Origin: Cupriavidus respiraculi
Lineage (GTDB): Bacteria > Pseudomonadota > Gammaproteobacteria > Burkholderiales > Burkholderiaceae
Assembly: GCF_914271545.1 (NCBI RefSeq)
Contig: NZ_CAJZAH010000001.1
Span: 1,488,001 to 1,552,000 of the forward strand
Length of the DNA: 64,000 nucleotides
Direction of reading: 5' to 3'
The position numbers were made by a program, and so were the translations under genes. Positions within the stretch are counted from its first letter, which is position 1. Each line of letters begins with the position of its first letter. Below are positions 43,233 through 53,772 of this stretch, piece after piece. The notes under the pieces were generated by a model. It was not told where the DNA came from. It saw only the letters and a program-made list of their open reading frames with translations, and ran no database searches.

Positions 43233-43261
43233 ATGCCGGCCGGTGGGCCGGCATTTTTTTT
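43233..43261 (+). terminator. Rho-independent terminator
   Basis: A 9-bp perfect stem ATGCCGGCC/GGCCGGCAT (43233-43241 and 43246-43254, GGTG loop) is followed by about eight T residues. It closes the His-rich gene pair and insulates them from the exopolysaccharide cluster. Confidence 0.92.
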
Positions 43262-43430
43262 CCATGACGCGCCGCGCGCCTTGCTGTGGCGCCGGCACAA
43301 CCGCCCCTTGCCCGGCGTGCACGCCTGTGTGCCCTATCCAACAGTGACCCGCTGACAGCGCCAGTACATTGACCCTCGACAACCGCCGGAGCGGAACAGA
43401 CCGCATCCGCCGCGGCATATGGAGAGCGTC

Positions 43431-44855
43431 ATGGCTAAGGACAATGAGATCGTACCGGTCGTGCTATGCGGCGGCACAGGTTCGCGCCTGTGGCCGCTGT
43501 CGCGCGACGGGCATCCCAAGCAGTTCCTGCGGTTGCTCGGCGAGCGTTCGCTGCTGCAGGATACGTTGCTGCGCGTGCGGGAGGTTCCCCACATCGCCGC
43601 GCCGATTCTGGTCAGCAACGAAGCGCACCGCTTCGTGGTGGCCGAACAGGCGCGCGAAATCGGCTGCGAGCCCGCGGCCATCATGCTCGAGCCGCATGCG
43701 CGCAATACCGCGCCGGCGGCCGCGGTGGCCGCGCTGCGCGCCCGGGCGAACGGCGCCGATCCGATTCTGCTGGTGCTGCCGTCCGATCACCTGATCCGCG
43801 ACCACGAGGGCTTTGCCCGCGCGGTGACCGCAGCCAGCGCCGCGGCCGCGGCGGGCGCCATCGTCACGCTCGGCGTGGTGCCCACCTTCCCGGCGACCGG
43901 CTACGGCTATATCAAGGCGGTGCCCACCAATGTCACCGAGCTGCTGTCGGTGTCGCGCTTCGTCGAGAAGCCGTCGCTGGAGCAGGCCACCGACTATCTG
44001 GGCGAAGGCAACTGCTTCTGGAACAGCGGGATGTTCCTGTTCCGCGCCTCGGCCTACCTGGCGGCGCTGCAGGAGTTCGCGCCCGCGATCCTCGATGCCT
44101 GCAAGCAGGCGGTGGAGCGCGGCCAGATGGACCTGGACTTCTGCCGGCTCGACGGCGCAGCCTTCGAGGCGTGCCCGTCGGATTCGATCGACTACGCGGT
44201 GATGGAGCACGTGCGCGGCGCGCAGATGGCCCCGCTCGCCTCCGACTGGAGCGACGTCGGCTCGTGGGACGCCGTCTGGAAAGCGGCCGACAAGAACGCC
44301 GACAACAACGTCGCGATCGGCAACGTGGTCACCCACGGCGCGAAGGACTGCATGGTTCACGCGTCGCACCGGCTCGTGGCCATCGCGGGGCTGGACAACG
44401 TGATCGTGGTCGAGACCCCCGACGTCGTGATGGTGGTCCACAAGGACCACGCCCAGGACGTGAAGCATCTGGTGGAAGGACTGCGCGCCCAGGGACGCTC
44501 CGAGGCCACCCAGCACCGTCAGGTGTACCGCCCCTGGGGCTCGTACGACTCGGTGGACAACGGCCAGCGCTACCAGGTCAAGCGCATCAGCGTCAAACCC
44601 GGCGCCAAGCTGTCGCTGCAGATGCACCACCACCGCGCCGAACACTGGGTCGTGGTCTCCGGCACCGCGCGCGTGCGGCGGGGCGAGGTCGAGTACCTGC
44701 TGACCGAGGACCAGTCCACCTATATCCCAATCGGCGAGACACACAGTCTCGAAAACCCCGGCCGGATCCCGCTCGAACTGATCGAGATCCAGTCCGGTTC
44801 CTATCTTGGCGAAGACGACATCATAAGGATGGCAGATATCTATGGGCGCACATGA
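43431..44855 (+). CDS. manC: Mannose-1-phosphate guanylyltransferase/mannose-6-phosphate isomerase
   Basis: This bifunctional type II enzyme (474 residues) makes GDP-mannose. The N-terminal nucleotidyltransferase domain begins with [20 protein letters not shown] (about 12-31), and EKPSLEQA is also visible. The C-terminal isomerase cupin has the signature [21 protein letters not shown] (about 390-410). It is the first gene of the exopolysaccharide block and feeds the Gmd/Fcl branch to GDP-fucose. GGAG lies 6-7 bases before ATG 43431; an in-frame ATG at 43419 is possible. Confidence 0.96.
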   Translation: MAKDNEIVPVVLCGGTGSRLWPLSRDGHPKQFLRLLGERSLLQDTLLRVREVPHIAAPILVSNEAHRFVVAEQAREIGCEPAAIMLEPHARNTAPAAAVAALRARANGADPILLVLPSDHLIRDHEGFARAVTAASAAAAAGAIVTLGVVPTFPATGYGYIKAVPTNVTELLSVSRFVEKPSLEQATDYLGEGNCFWNSGMFLFRASAYLAALQEFAPAILDACKQAVERGQMDLDFCRLDGAAFEACPSDSIDYAVMEHVRGAQMAPLASDWSDVGSWDAVWKAADKNADNNVAIGNVVTHGAKDCMVHASHRLVAIAGLDNVIVVETPDVVMVVHKDHAQDVKHLVEGLRAQGRSEATQHRQVYRPWGSYDSVDNGQRYQVKRISVKPGAKLSLQMHHHRAEHWVVVSGTARVRRGEVEYLLTEDQSTYIPIGETHSLENPGRIPLELIEIQSGSYLGEDDIIRMADIYGRT

Positions 44856-46068
44856 TCTTGAGCCACTGGGCCAGCTTCCGGCCGTGGACCTTCAACTCGA
44901 CACCGGCACCGGCGACAGCCAGCAGGGACGCGGCGGCCAGCGCACCAAGCGCGCGCTGATCACCGGCATCACCGGTCAGGACGGCGCCTATCTTTGCGAG
45001 CTGCTGCTGGGCAAGGGCTATGAGGTGCATGGCATCAAGCGCCGCAGCTCGCTGTTCAACACGGACCGCATCGACCACCTGTACGAGGATCCGCAGCGCC
45101 AGGACCGCCGCCTGTTCCTGCACCACGGCGACATGACGGACACGTCCAGCCTGGTGCGCGTGGTACAGCAGTCGCAGCCCGACGAGATCTACAACCTCGC
45201 GGCGCAGAGCCACGTGGCGGTCTCGTTCGAGGAGCCGGAGTACACCGCGAACACCGACGCGCTCGGTACGCTGCGCCTGCTCGAGGCCGTGCGCATCCTG
45301 GGCCTGGAGAAGACCACGCGCTTCTACCAGGCATCCACCTCGGAGCTGTACGGCCTGGTGCAGGAGATTCCGCAGAAGGAAACGACGCCCTTCTACCCGC
45401 GCAGCCCGTACGCGGCGGCCAAGCTCTACGCGTACTGGATCACGGTGAACTACCGCGAGGCCTACGGCATGTATGCCTGCAACGGCATCCTGTTCAACCA
45501 CGAAAGCCCGATCCGCGGCGAGACGTTCGTGACCCGCAAGATTACGCGGGCCATTGCCCGTATCGCGCTGGGCCTGCAGGACACGCTGCATCTGGGCAAC
45601 CTGTCGTCGCTGCGCGACTGGGGACATGCGCGCGACTACGTGGAAATGCAGTGGCTGATGCTGCAGCAGAACGCGGCCGAGGACTTCGTGATCGCCACCG
45701 GCGAGCAGCACAGCGTGCGCGAGTTCGTGCAGCGCGCGGCGGCCGAACTGGGCATCACGGTGCGCTTCGAGGGCAGCGGGGTCGACGAGGTGGGCGTGAT
45801 CGACAGCATCGACAACAGCCGCCAGACCGTCGCCCCGGGGCGCAAGGTCGGCGACGTGATCGTGCGGGTGGACCCGCGCTACTTCCGTCCCACCGAGGTC
45901 GACACGCTGCTGGGCGATGCCACCCGCGCGCGCGACCGCCTGGGCTGGACGCCGCGCATCTCGTTCGGCGAGCTGGTGAGCGAGATGATCAGCGCCGACT
46001 ATTCCGCCGCACGCCGCGACGCCCTGTGCAAGCTGGCCGGATTCCGCGCCTACGACCATCATGAGTGA
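44842..46068 (+). CDS. gmd: GDP-mannose 4,6-dehydratase
   Basis: Gmd removes water from GDP-mannose to give GDP-4-keto-6-deoxymannose. The 408-residue protein has the NADP Rossmann motif [15 protein letters not shown] (about 43-57), KRRSS binding residues, the catalytic Ser/Thr in ASTSELYG and the [15 protein letters not shown] active-site YxxxK. It is about 35 residues longer at the N terminus than usual, because the start at 44842 lies 14 bp inside manC. A shorter form starting inside this leader is possible, though no better ATG exists. Confidence 0.95.
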   Translation: MGAHDLEPLGQLPAVDLQLDTGTGDSQQGRGGQRTKRALITGITGQDGAYLCELLLGKGYEVHGIKRRSSLFNTDRIDHLYEDPQRQDRRLFLHHGDMTDTSSLVRVVQQSQPDEIYNLAAQSHVAVSFEEPEYTANTDALGTLRLLEAVRILGLEKTTRFYQASTSELYGLVQEIPQKETTPFYPRSPYAAAKLYAYWITVNYREAYGMYACNGILFNHESPIRGETFVTRKITRAIARIALGLQDTLHLGNLSSLRDWGHARDYVEMQWLMLQQNAAEDFVIATGEQHSVREFVQRAAAELGITVRFEGSGVDEVGVIDSIDNSRQTVAPGRKVGDVIVRVDPRYFRPTEVDTLLGDATRARDRLGWTPRISFGELVSEMISADYSAARRDALCKLAGFRAYDHHE

Positions 46069-46161
46069 GACCGCGCGGCGCCCCGTGCGCCGCGCGCATG
46101 ATCTTCCAACAACAAACCGGACCGCGCGCCGCCTGGCCGGCGCCGGCAACGGAGCAAGGCC

Positions 46162-47466
46162 GTGAATCGAATCCTGCGCGGCATCGGCGCCAACGCCTTC
46201 GGGCAGGCCGTCACGGTCGTGACCCAGCTTCTGAACGTGCCGCTGTTCCTGGCCACGTGGGGAGCGGACCGCTATGGCATCTGGTTGATGCTGATCGCCG
46301 TGCCGGTCTATCTGGGCCTGGCGGACTTCGGCTTTACCGGCGTCGCGGTCAACCGCGTGGTGATGAACGTGGCCGCGGGCAAGCAGCGCGCCGCGCTGAC
46401 CGCCTACCAGTCGGCCCTTGGCCTGCTGCTGGCGATCGGCGTGGCGCTGCTGTGCCTGTCCGGCGGCGTCGGCGCGGCCCTGGGCGCCCAGATCCAGCAA
46501 TGGACCGGGCTTGGCCGCATGGAGGCCGTGCTGGCGATGCTGATGATCGCCGTGCAGGTCTTCGGCTACATGCTGGTGCTGCTCGTGCACGGCGTCTTCT
46601 ACAGCAGCGGGCGCTATGCCGAGGCGATGCTGTGGCTCAACGTCTTCCGCCTGCTGGAGTTTGGCGCACTGGCCGCCGCCGTGCTGGTGTTCAAGGGCGG
46701 CTTCCTGATGCTGCTGGCCTTGCAGGCCGCCGGCCGCGTGATCCTGCTGGCGGTGCTGTACGCGCGCATGCTGCGCTTCGCCCCGTGGGGCCGCTTCGGC
46801 CTGTCCCACTTCTCGCGCGACGAAATCAAGGACATGTTCCTGCCCGCGCTCGCCTTCAACGCGTTTCCGATCGGCAACGCCCTCAATATGCAGGGGCTGG
46901 TGCTGTGCGCCGGCTTCCTCTTCGGTCCCGCGGTGGTTGCCTATTTCAGCGCGATCCGCACGCTCTCGCGCATCCCTTACCAGCTCGGCCAGCTGATCAG
47001 CCAGGCGCTGTCGCCCGAGATCGGGCGGCTCTACGGCCAGCGCAACGCCACGGCGCTGCGCGCGCTGTACCGCCATGCCCTGGCCGCATCCGTGGGCCTG
47101 GCCACGGCCTGCGCCATCGTGCTGTACGTGGCCGGCGACTGGATCTGCAACTACTGGACGCACGGCAAGCTGGTGCCGCAGCACCCCGACTACAGCTGGC
47201 TGCTGCTGGCGGCGGTGGTCAATTCGCTGTGGACCACGGCGTCCGTCATGGTCACCTCGACCAACAACCACGCGCGGCTGTCGCTGGTGTTCCTGGGCGC
47301 CAATGGCGGCGGCCTGCTGGTCGCGCTCGCCGCCGGGCCATGGCTCGGCCCCTCGGCGGTGTCGCTGGGCGTGCTGGTGACCGAAGCCATCGTGCTGATG
47401 GTGCTGCTGCCGCAGATCCAGGCGTTCGCCAAGCACGGGATATCGGGCGCATTGGCGCGCCCTTGA
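46162..47466 (+). CDS. Wzx-like polysaccharide flippase
   Basis: This 434-residue integral membrane protein has about twelve hydrophobic segments in the oligosaccharide flippase (MVF/PST) pattern. It opens with a GTG start and the family's N-terminal helix (AFGQAVTVVTQLLNVPLFLATWG). It has GVAVNRVVMNVAAG, YAEAMLWLNVFRLLEFG and VVAYFSAIRTLSRIPYQLGQLI. It would move undecaprenyl-linked repeat units across the inner membrane. GGAG precedes GTG 46162. It is separated from gmd by 93 bp. Confidence 0.88.
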   Translation: MNRILRGIGANAFGQAVTVVTQLLNVPLFLATWGADRYGIWLMLIAVPVYLGLADFGFTGVAVNRVVMNVAAGKQRAALTAYQSALGLLLAIGVALLCLSGGVGAALGAQIQQWTGLGRMEAVLAMLMIAVQVFGYMLVLLVHGVFYSSGRYAEAMLWLNVFRLLEFGALAAAVLVFKGGFLMLLALQAAGRVILLAVLYARMLRFAPWGRFGLSHFSRDEIKDMFLPALAFNAFPIGNALNMQGLVLCAGFLFGPAVVAYFSAIRTLSRIPYQLGQLISQALSPEIGRLYGQRNATALRALYRHALAASVGLATACAIVLYVAGDWICNYWTHGKLVPQHPDYSWLLLAAVVNSLWTTASVMVTSTNNHARLSLVFLGANGGGLLVALAAGPWLGPSAVSLGVLVTEAIVLMVLLPQIQAFAKHGISGALARP

Positions 47467-47592
47467 GGCGCGGCGCGCCGCGCATTCCAAGGGTTCATCG
47501 CGCCCGAAAACGATAGAGCGGCAACCTTGATGGAATGCAGCAGGAAGAGCCGCGAGCAAGCTTGCGGCTCTTCCTCCTCTTCTATCCCGCTC

Positions 47593-48272
47593 ATGACGAA
47601 CGAAAGCGACGCTTCATACAAGCTGCTCTTCTCCACGCCCGAATTTGTACGCGAACTGATACGGGGATTCTCTATACCGGACAGCGGACATGGACGGCAG
47701 CCACCGACATCGCCGCGCTGATTGCGCAGATGCCGGATACGGTTTCAAAATACCAGCCCAGGCTGTCCTATCTGCTGATCGATCGCAACCAATACCGGCA
47801 AGCCGATCTGGTCAAGATGAACAACCTCGTGGCCTGCGCCATTGGGCTGGAACAACCTGCCAGCAAGGAGACGTGTTCGGCGCTGATCGCTCAACTGCGG
47901 CTGATGGTCGGGACCAATGTCCCACTCACGCAAGTTGTTGTGCGATGGATGCGCGGGCTGGCTTTGCGCCACAGCAAGAGTTCATCGGTACCGCCCGTTT
48001 TGGCGGAAGCGGCTTTCAACAATCTGAAGGAATTCGAAATGACATGGGGACACCTTTTTGAACAGGAGCGGCAAGAAGGTCGGCAAGAGGGCCGAAAGGA
48101 GGGGCTACAGCAAGGCCAAGCTTTGGCGCTGCGCAAGCTATTGGTTCGGCGCTTCGGCAGCGTTCCACCGGAAATCGCTGGCCGTATCGACGTGGCTGCG
48201 CCGGAGCAGCTCGATGTGTGGTTGGATCGGGTTTTCTACGTGGACAGCCTGGCCGAAGTCTTCCGCGAATAG
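47593..48272 (+). pseudogene. Rpn-family nuclease remnant with internal deletion
   Basis: The first codons (from ATG 47593, MTNESDASYKLLFSTPEFVRELIRGF) match the N terminus of Rpn/PD-(D/E)XK recombination-promoting nucleases. About 80-85 residues of catalytic core then appear to be missing. The later frame (about 47667-48272, from GILYTGQRTWTAATDIAALI) matches the family's middle and C-terminal part, including QERQEGRQEGRKEG and a DUF4351-like end. The two parts are in different frames joined at GGGATTC near 47664. This indicates deletion by short homology, so it is inactive. It may mark a past insertion into the polysaccharide cluster. Confidence 0.75.
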
Positions 48273-48339
48273 CGCAACACCCCCCTACGACCGGACCGGC
48301 GGTGGGCAGCATGTGACTGCCTGCCGCCTCGCATCCCGC

Positions 48340-49014
48340 TCAATTGATATACCCGGCCTCGCGCTGGAAGTACGCCAGATCTTCCGGCAACTCCTGCACG
48401 GCCTTGGCCGGGCAGCCGCCATACAGCATATGCGGCGCCTCCATGCTGCGGTTCAGCACCGCGCCGGCGGCGAGCACGGAGTAGTCCGGCAGCGACGAGC
48501 CGGGCAGCAGTACCGACCTGGTCCCGACGAAGCAATAGGCACCGATGGTCACCGGCGCGCAACGCTGCTTCGATTCGCGGATCGATACGCTGTGCGTCAG
48601 GATCTGGCTGCGGTAGCCGGCGAAGGTGGTGTAGGGGCCGAGCGTGACGGTATCGGTGCAGTCGATCAGATGCCGCGACGTCACCGCGGCGTGCCGGCCG
48701 ATGATCAGCGCCGGATCACGCCCCACGGCATCGCGGAAATGCGGCGAGTCGGTCAGGCCGACGGGAAAACCCGAGACCCAGTTCAAGCTTCCAAGAATGG
48801 CATGCTCGCCGAGCGCCACGCGCCGCAGGCCCTTGATCACCGTGAGGTGCGAGATCACCGCATGCGGGCCCATCTCCAGTTCGTCGCACAGCACCACCGA
48901 CATGCCGATGCGCGCGGTGGGATGGATGCGGTAGCCGCATACCGCGCCGAGCACGCGGCGGCGCAGCGGCCAGGGCATGGCCAGTGAAAGCACGGACACT
49001 AGCTGCTTGATCAT
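48340..49014 (-). CDS. Left-handed beta-helix acyltransferase
   Basis: This 224-residue hexapeptide-repeat acyltransferase has imperfect [LIV]-G-x4 repeats, seen as IHPTARIGMSVVLCDELEMGPHAVI, ALGEHAILG and VTIGAYCFVGTRSVLLPGSSLPDYSVLAAGAV. It is of the WcaF/WbbJ-like acetyltransferase type that decorates polysaccharide sugars, but does not show the usual WcaF motifs. Its start overlaps the GT2 stop by 4 bp, so it is co-translated with the GT2/Wzy pair. Confidence 0.85.
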   Translation of the reverse strand: MIKQLVSVLSLAMPWPLRRRVLGAVCGYRIHPTARIGMSVVLCDELEMGPHAVISHLTVIKGLRRVALGEHAILGSLNWVSGFPVGLTDSPHFRDAVGRDPALIIGRHAAVTSRHLIDCTDTVTLGPYTTFAGYRSQILTHSVSIRESKQRCAPVTIGAYCFVGTRSVLLPGSSLPDYSVLAAGAVLNRSMEAPHMLYGGCPAKAVQELPEDLAYFQREAGYIN

Positions 49015-49814
49015 TGCGATCTCCCGAACACCGGGCCCTTGAAGACCCGTTCCAGCGTGGCGCGCGGATTGGCCAGGTGCTTCGCCACGCGATAACAGGC
49101 CAGCGGCACGACATCGAGCCGATGCCAGTCGCGACCGACGATCTTGCGGAACATCCGGCGCTCGAACTGCTCGTGCGCGTCGGCCAGCCGCGCCGACCCG
49201 GTAATGGATTCCGCGTAGACGCGGTAGCAGCTCATGAAGTCGGGCACGTTGCGGAACACCGCGCCGGCCAGCGCCATGTCGATGGCCAGCTCGCCGTCCC
49301 AGTTCGAGCGGTTCTCCACGTTGAACCCGCCCGCCGCATGAAAGGCGCGTGCGCGGAAAAACGTCGAAGGCTGGATGGCGATGGCCGAGCCATAGGCGGC
49401 CGGGCGCAGGCCGAAGCGGTCCGAATAGACGCGCCGCAACCGCTTGCCGGCGCCGTCGATCACATAGCCGTTGCCGCAGATCACGTCCCAGTCGCGGTGC
49501 CGCTCAAAGTACTCGACCGCCTTTGCGAATGCGCCAGGCAGGAACACGTCGTCCGAGTTCAGGTAGCAGTAGATATCGCCGGTCGCATGCGCGAAGCCCT
49601 TGTTCAGTCCATCGCCCGGCCCGCGGTCCGGCTCGAGCAGCTGCACGGCGATATGGGGCGCGTAGCGCGCGATGATGTCGCGGCTGCCGTCCTTGGAGCC
49701 CGGGTCGACCACGATGTACTCGATCTCGCAGCCCTGCTGCTCGATCACCGAGCGGATGGCCGCCTCCAGATACGGCGCCTGATTGAACGACACCGTGACC
49801 ACGCTGATTTTCAT
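49011..49814 (-). CDS. GT2-family glycosyltransferase
   Basis: This 267-residue GT-A fold transferase starts ISVVTVSFNQAPYLEAAIRSVIEQ and has the nucleotide/metal motif in YCYLNSDDVFLPGAF (DD about 94-95). It has no C-terminal membrane helix. It adds one sugar to the lipid-linked repeat. ATG 49814 overlaps the Wzy-like stop by 4 bp, and its own stop overlaps the acyltransferase start by 4 bp. Donor and acceptor unknown. Confidence 0.92.
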   Translation of the reverse strand: MKISVVTVSFNQAPYLEAAIRSVIEQQGCEIEYIVVDPGSKDGSRDIIARYAPHIAVQLLEPDRGPGDGLNKGFAHATGDIYCYLNSDDVFLPGAFAKAVEYFERHRDWDVICGNGYVIDGAGKRLRRVYSDRFGLRPAAYGSAIAIQPSTFFRARAFHAAGGFNVENRSNWDGELAIDMALAGAVFRNVPDFMSCYRVYAESITGSARLADAHEQFERRMFRKIVGRDWHRLDVVPLACYRVAKHLANPRATLERVFKGPVFGRSQ

Positions 49815-51076
49815 CGCTGTTTTCCTTCGCGCAGGGCGATTCCGTGGTGCCAGGCAAACAACAGGCCGACGAAGACGGCCGATCCCCAGCGATGCTCCGC
49901 CGAGAACGGCGAGAAGAAGATGTCCCACACGAGCTGAGCCATCATCACGAAGAAGTAGATGGGCAGCACGCGCATGTTGCGCACGAACACGGCCAGCGCC
50001 CGTCCCATCAGGCAGATCCAGAACACACCGCCCAGGATGCCGCTCCACACCAGGCCCCCCATCAGGAAGGAGTGGGCCGGGATCAGGTCGTTGTCGAACA
50101 CCTCGAGCTTGTCGTTCAGCGAGGCGCCCATCTGGTAGACGAGCACACTGTAGGCATCCTGGTAGCCGTTGCGGTCCACCGCCCACGATCCATGGCCGAG
50201 CCACGGCGAATCGAGGAACGCGCGCACCGATACCAGGATCTCGGAGCGCCCGCCCAGCAGGATGCCCAACTCGCTGGTGGCCTGCACCGTGTACTTGTGC
50301 ACGGCTTCCGGCGTGAGGAAACCGAAATCGCCGGCATGCGCGAAGATCACCGACAGCACGGAATTGAGCGCCGCCATGGCCACGGCCAGCGCGACGAAGA
50401 TCGCGGCGATGCCGCCGGGCGTCTTCACCACGCCGGTTACGTAGCGGGCCAGCGCGGAGCGGCGGCCGAAGTACACCAGCAGCGCGATCAGCGGCAGCCC
50501 GGCGGCACTGCGGAAGTCGAAGATGGCCGAGACCACGGCATAGGCGCCCAGGCACACCATGATCCGCAACATGCCGGCGCGCGCCATCGACAGATAGGCC
50601 AGCAGCAGGATCAGCACGGGGCTGGCATAGCCCCATTTCCAGGGATTGAACAGCATGTCCTCGGTGGGCGCCCGCGCCATGCTGACCATCTCGCTCAGCG
50701 CCAGGCCAATCAGGAAGAACCAGATCCGCCGTGACGAGCCCTCCCCGAAGTGGTTGCCGATCGCATAGATCGTCAGGAAGAAGACGCCCGGCGCCAGCAC
50801 GCCCTTGAGCGATGTCATCAGCGGCGTGCCGTTCACCACGTCCGACATGGCCTGGGCCGCGGCCCACATCAGCGTCAGGGCAAGCAACGTGACATAGGCG
50901 CGCGGAATCCGCAGCGTCGAGAGCAGCGCCAGCGCGTAGCAGGCGGCGATGAACTCGCCGACGAACACGTCGCCGATCACATTGAGCTTGATCGCCGCGA
51001 CCGCGCCCAGCGCGAGATACAGCACCGGCCGGGTCGACTGCGTCGCGACAGGGGGGGAATAGGTGGATTGCAGCAT
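49811..51076 (-). CDS. Wzy-like polysaccharide polymerase
   Basis: This 421-residue multispanning protein has about ten hydrophobic segments and a large central periplasmic loop (about 240-330, including GHGSWAVDRNGYQDAYSVLVYQMG). The pattern fits O-antigen/exopolysaccharide polymerases, which join repeat units at the outer face of the inner membrane. Wzy proteins are poorly conserved, so the call rests on topology and context. The start at 51076 has only a weak ribosome site; an upstream ATG (51124) is possible. It is first in the GT2/acyltransferase trio. Confidence 0.78.
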   Translation of the reverse strand: MLQSTYSPPVATQSTRPVLYLALGAVAAIKLNVIGDVFVGEFIAACYALALLSTLRIPRAYVTLLALTLMWAAAQAMSDVVNGTPLMTSLKGVLAPGVFFLTIYAIGNHFGEGSSRRIWFFLIGLALSEMVSMARAPTEDMLFNPWKWGYASPVLILLLAYLSMARAGMLRIMVCLGAYAVVSAIFDFRSAAGLPLIALLVYFGRRSALARYVTGVVKTPGGIAAIFVALAVAMAALNSVLSVIFAHAGDFGFLTPEAVHKYTVQATSELGILLGGRSEILVSVRAFLDSPWLGHGSWAVDRNGYQDAYSVLVYQMGASLNDKLEVFDNDLIPAHSFLMGGLVWSGILGGVFWICLMGRALAVFVRNMRVLPIYFFVMMAQLVWDIFFSPFSAEHRWGSAVFVGLLFAWHHGIALREGKQR

Positions 51077-51445
51077 GTGACCGCCCGGAGTGAAATAGGG
51101 CGCGGCGGCGCGTTTGGCATGCATCGCGCACGTCCGCGGAACAGGAACCGACGCATGGGCGGTTCCCGGCCTGGATTGCATGACGGCAAGATGAACCCGA
51201 GCCCGGGCCGCATCTGTACGTTGCCCCACACCGCCTCGTGCGCGGCGGGCCGCGGTGCCCTTCCCCGGTCCGCTCTGCCGCCGATTGTGCGGCAACCCAC
51301 AGTCCCCCGCGACATGGCGCGCTAGATTGCCGTACACGTCCTGCGGCCGGCGGCATCGCCATGCCGCCGTGCGTGCATGCGGGAGCGGTCGTCCGTCTCC
51401 CGCAGCTCTGTCCAGACACGGCCAACAGCACTGACAAGAGAAGCC
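51077..51445. other. 369-bp divergent promoter region
   Basis: No gene is visible between the Wzy-like gene (minus) and fcl (plus). It should hold two promoters. A sequence with TGGC at -24 and the GG-N10-GC spacing of sigma-54 (TGGCATGCATCGCGC, 51115-51129, plus strand) may occur by chance in such GC-rich DNA. Confidence 0.4.
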
Positions 51446-52447
51446 ATGAATCGATCCTCCTCCCGCATTTTCGTTGCCGGCCATCGCGGCATGGTCGGCG
51501 GCGCCATCGTGCGAGCCCTGCAGGCAAACCCGGACGCGCAGGTCGTCACGCGCAGCCACGCCGAGCTCGACCTGTGCGACCAGGCGCAGGTCCAGGCCTT
51601 CTTCGAGCGCGAGGGGATCGACCAGGTCTACCTGGCCGCGGCCAAGGTGGGCGGCATCCACGCGAACAACACCTATCCCGCCGAGTTCATCCACCAGAAC
51701 CTGATGATCGCGGCCAACGTGGTGCATGCGTCCTGGCGCAGCGGCGTCCAGCGGCTGCTGTTCCTGGGCTCCAGCTGCATCTATCCGGCCCTTGCCGCGC
51801 AGCCCATCCGGGAAGACGCGCTGCTGACCGGCCCGCTGGAGCCCACCAATGCGCCCTATGCGATCGCCAAGATCGCCGGCATCAAGCTGTGCGAGAGCTA
51901 CAACCGGCAATACGGCACGGACTACCGCTGCCTGATGCCGACCAACCTCTACGGCCCGGGCGATAACTACCACCCCGACAACAGCCACGTGATTCCCGGC
52001 CTGATCCGGCGCTTTCACGCGGCCCGTCTCGATGGTGCCGAGGAAGTGATGGTGTGGGGCACGGGCACGCCGCTGCGCGAATTCCTTTACGCCGACGATC
52101 TGGGCCAGGCCTGCGTCCACGTCATGGACCTGGACCGGGACACCTACCTGCACCATGCCGGCGCGGCCGGCTTCTTCAACGTGGGCAGCGAAGACGAGGT
52201 CAGCATCCGCACGCTGGCCGAGCTGGTCGCGGAAACGGTCGGTTATCGCGGCAGGATCGCATTCGACAGCAGCAAGCCCGACGGCACGCCACGCAAGCGC
52301 CTGGACAGCGGGGCGATCGCGGCCACCGGCTGGCGTCCGACCGTGGCGCTCGCCGCGGGCCTGCGCCTCGCCTACGAGGACGCGCTGCGCAGCCGCCGCC
52401 TGCCGGTCGCCCCGGCGGAACCGGCGCTGCTGGCGACCGGCACCTGA
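51446..52447 (+). CDS. fcl: GDP-L-fucose synthase
   Basis: This 333-residue epimerase/reductase converts GDP-4-keto-6-deoxymannose to GDP-L-fucose with NADPH. It has the Rossmann motif [13 protein letters not shown], the conserved [15 protein letters not shown], the catalytic S/C in LGSSCIYP, the YAIAKIAG active-site YxxxK and [20 protein letters not shown]. Its presence with Gmd defines a fucose-containing polymer. AGAGAAGCC precedes ATG 51446; an in-frame ATG at 51377 is less likely. Confidence 0.96.
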   Translation: MNRSSSRIFVAGHRGMVGGAIVRALQANPDAQVVTRSHAELDLCDQAQVQAFFEREGIDQVYLAAAKVGGIHANNTYPAEFIHQNLMIAANVVHASWRSGVQRLLFLGSSCIYPALAAQPIREDALLTGPLEPTNAPYAIAKIAGIKLCESYNRQYGTDYRCLMPTNLYGPGDNYHPDNSHVIPGLIRRFHAARLDGAEEVMVWGTGTPLREFLYADDLGQACVHVMDLDRDTYLHHAGAAGFFNVGSEDEVSIRTLAELVAETVGYRGRIAFDSSKPDGTPRKRLDSGAIAATGWRPTVALAAGLRLAYEDALRSRRLPVAPAEPALLATGT

Positions 52448-52509
52448 TCCGCCCCTCCCGGCGCCGCCTGGCGCGCCGCCCACGTAGCCCAAGGAGTCGT
52501 TCCGGCGCC

Positions 52510-53772
52510 ATGAAGATTCTTCTGTACTGCCTCAACTATTCCCCCGAGCTGACCGGCATCGGCAAGTACACCGGCGAGCAGGCCGAATGGCTGGCGGCCC
52601 GCGGCCACGATGTGCGCGTCATCACCGCGCCGCCCTACTACCCGGCCTGGCGGATCGGCGCGGGCTTTCGCGCGTGGCAGTACCGCCGCGAAAGCCGCGG
52701 CGGCGTGCATGTCGCGCGCGCCCCGCTGTGGGTGCCGCGGCGGCCGTCCGGCCTGAAGCGGCTGGTGCATCTGGCCAGTTTCGCGGCGAGCAGCCTGCCG
52801 CTGTTGTTTGCCCAGTGGCGCTGGCGCCCCGACGTGCTGTTCGTGGTGGAACCCCCGCTGTTCTGCAGTCCGGCCGCGCTGCTGTTCGGCCGCCTGAGCG
52901 GCTGCAAGACGTGGCTGCACGTGCAGGACTACGAGGTGGACGCCGCCTTCGCGCTCGGCCTGCTCAGGCAGCCGCTGCTGCGCCGGCTGGCCACGGCCCT
53001 GGAGCGCGCGGCGATGACGCGCTTCGACTGCGTCTCGACGATCTCCGAGGCGATGCTGCGGCTGGCGCGGGAGAAGGGCGCCGATGCCGCCCGCACGCTG
53101 CTGCTGCCCAACTGGGTCGATGTCCAGGGCCTGCGCCCGAGCCGCGGCAGCCTGCACCGGCGCCGGCTCGGCATTCCGGCCGACGCCGTGCTGGCGCTGT
53201 ACTCGGGCAACATGGGCAACAAGCAGGGACTGGACGTGCTGGCCGACGCGGCGCGCCGGCTCGCGCATCGCCCGGACATCCACTTCGTGTTCTGCGGCGA
53301 CGGCGCCGGCCGCGCGGAACTGGAGGCCGCTTGCGCCGGACTGGCACAGGTCCACTTCCTGCCCCTGCAGTCGGCCCAGCGCTTCCCGGCGCTGCTGTGC
53401 GCCGCGGACATTCACCTGCTGCCGCAGCGCGCCGACGCGGCGGACCTGGTGCTGCCATCGAAGCTGACCGGGATGCTGGCCAGCGGCCGCGCGGTGGTGG
53501 CCACCGCGCATGCCGCCACGGAACTCGGCCGCCTGCTGGCCTCGTGCGGCGTGATCGTGCCGCCCGGCGACGGCGGCGCACTCGCGGACGCCATCGGCGC
53601 GCTGGCGCGCGACCCCGACCGGCGTGCCGAACTCGGCGCGGCCGGGCGTGCGTGGGCCGAGCGCCATCTGGATCGGGAGGCGGTGCTCGCCCGCCTGGAG
53701 CAGCAACTGCTTGCCCTGTGCGGCACGCCCGCGCCGCGGCCCGTGCCGGCGATCGGCGTGCCCGGGGAGTGA
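52510..53772 (+). CDS. wcaI: WcaI-like glycosyltransferase (GT4)
   Basis: This 420-residue GT-B transferase of the colanic-acid WcaI family (fucosyltransferase in E. coli K-12) begins KILLYCLNYSPELTGIGKYTGE. It has the family's PPYYPAWRI, SGNMGNKQGLDVL and LLPQRADAADLVLPSKLTGMLASGR with the nucleotide-binding region near the C terminus. Following directly after fcl, it is the best candidate for transferring the fucose made by Gmd/Fcl. ATG 52510. Confidence 0.9.
   Translation: MKILLYCLNYSPELTGIGKYTGEQAEWLAARGHDVRVITAPPYYPAWRIGAGFRAWQYRRESRGGVHVARAPLWVPRRPSGLKRLVHLASFAASSLPLLFAQWRWRPDVLFVVEPPLFCSPAALLFGRLSGCKTWLHVQDYEVDAAFALGLLRQPLLRRLATALERAAMTRFDCVSTISEAMLRLAREKGADAARTLLLPNWVDVQGLRPSRGSLHRRRLGIPADAVLALYSGNMGNKQGLDVLADAARRLAHRPDIHFVFCGDGAGRAELEAACAGLAQVHFLPLQSAQRFPALLCAADIHLLPQRADAADLVLPSKLTGMLASGRAVVATAHAATELGRLLASCGVIVPPGDGGALADAIGALARDPDRRAELGAAGRAWAERHLDREAVLARLEQQLLALCGTPAPRPVPAIGVPGE

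Noticed and set aside
44821-47559. A 912-codon open frame on the minus strand across manC, gmd and the flippase gene
   Set aside because: It is antisense to three clear genes and is His/Gln/Arg-rich low complexity, as expected of antisense frames in GC-rich DNA. No domain seen.
47527-48272. An insertion-sequence transposase
   Set aside because: The protein is a Rpn-type nuclease fragment. No terminal inverted repeats or target duplication were seen.
51115-51129. Second sigma-54 promoter before fcl
   Set aside because: Spacing fits but the match is weaker and it lies more than 300 bp from the gene; chance occurrence is likely in GC-rich DNA.
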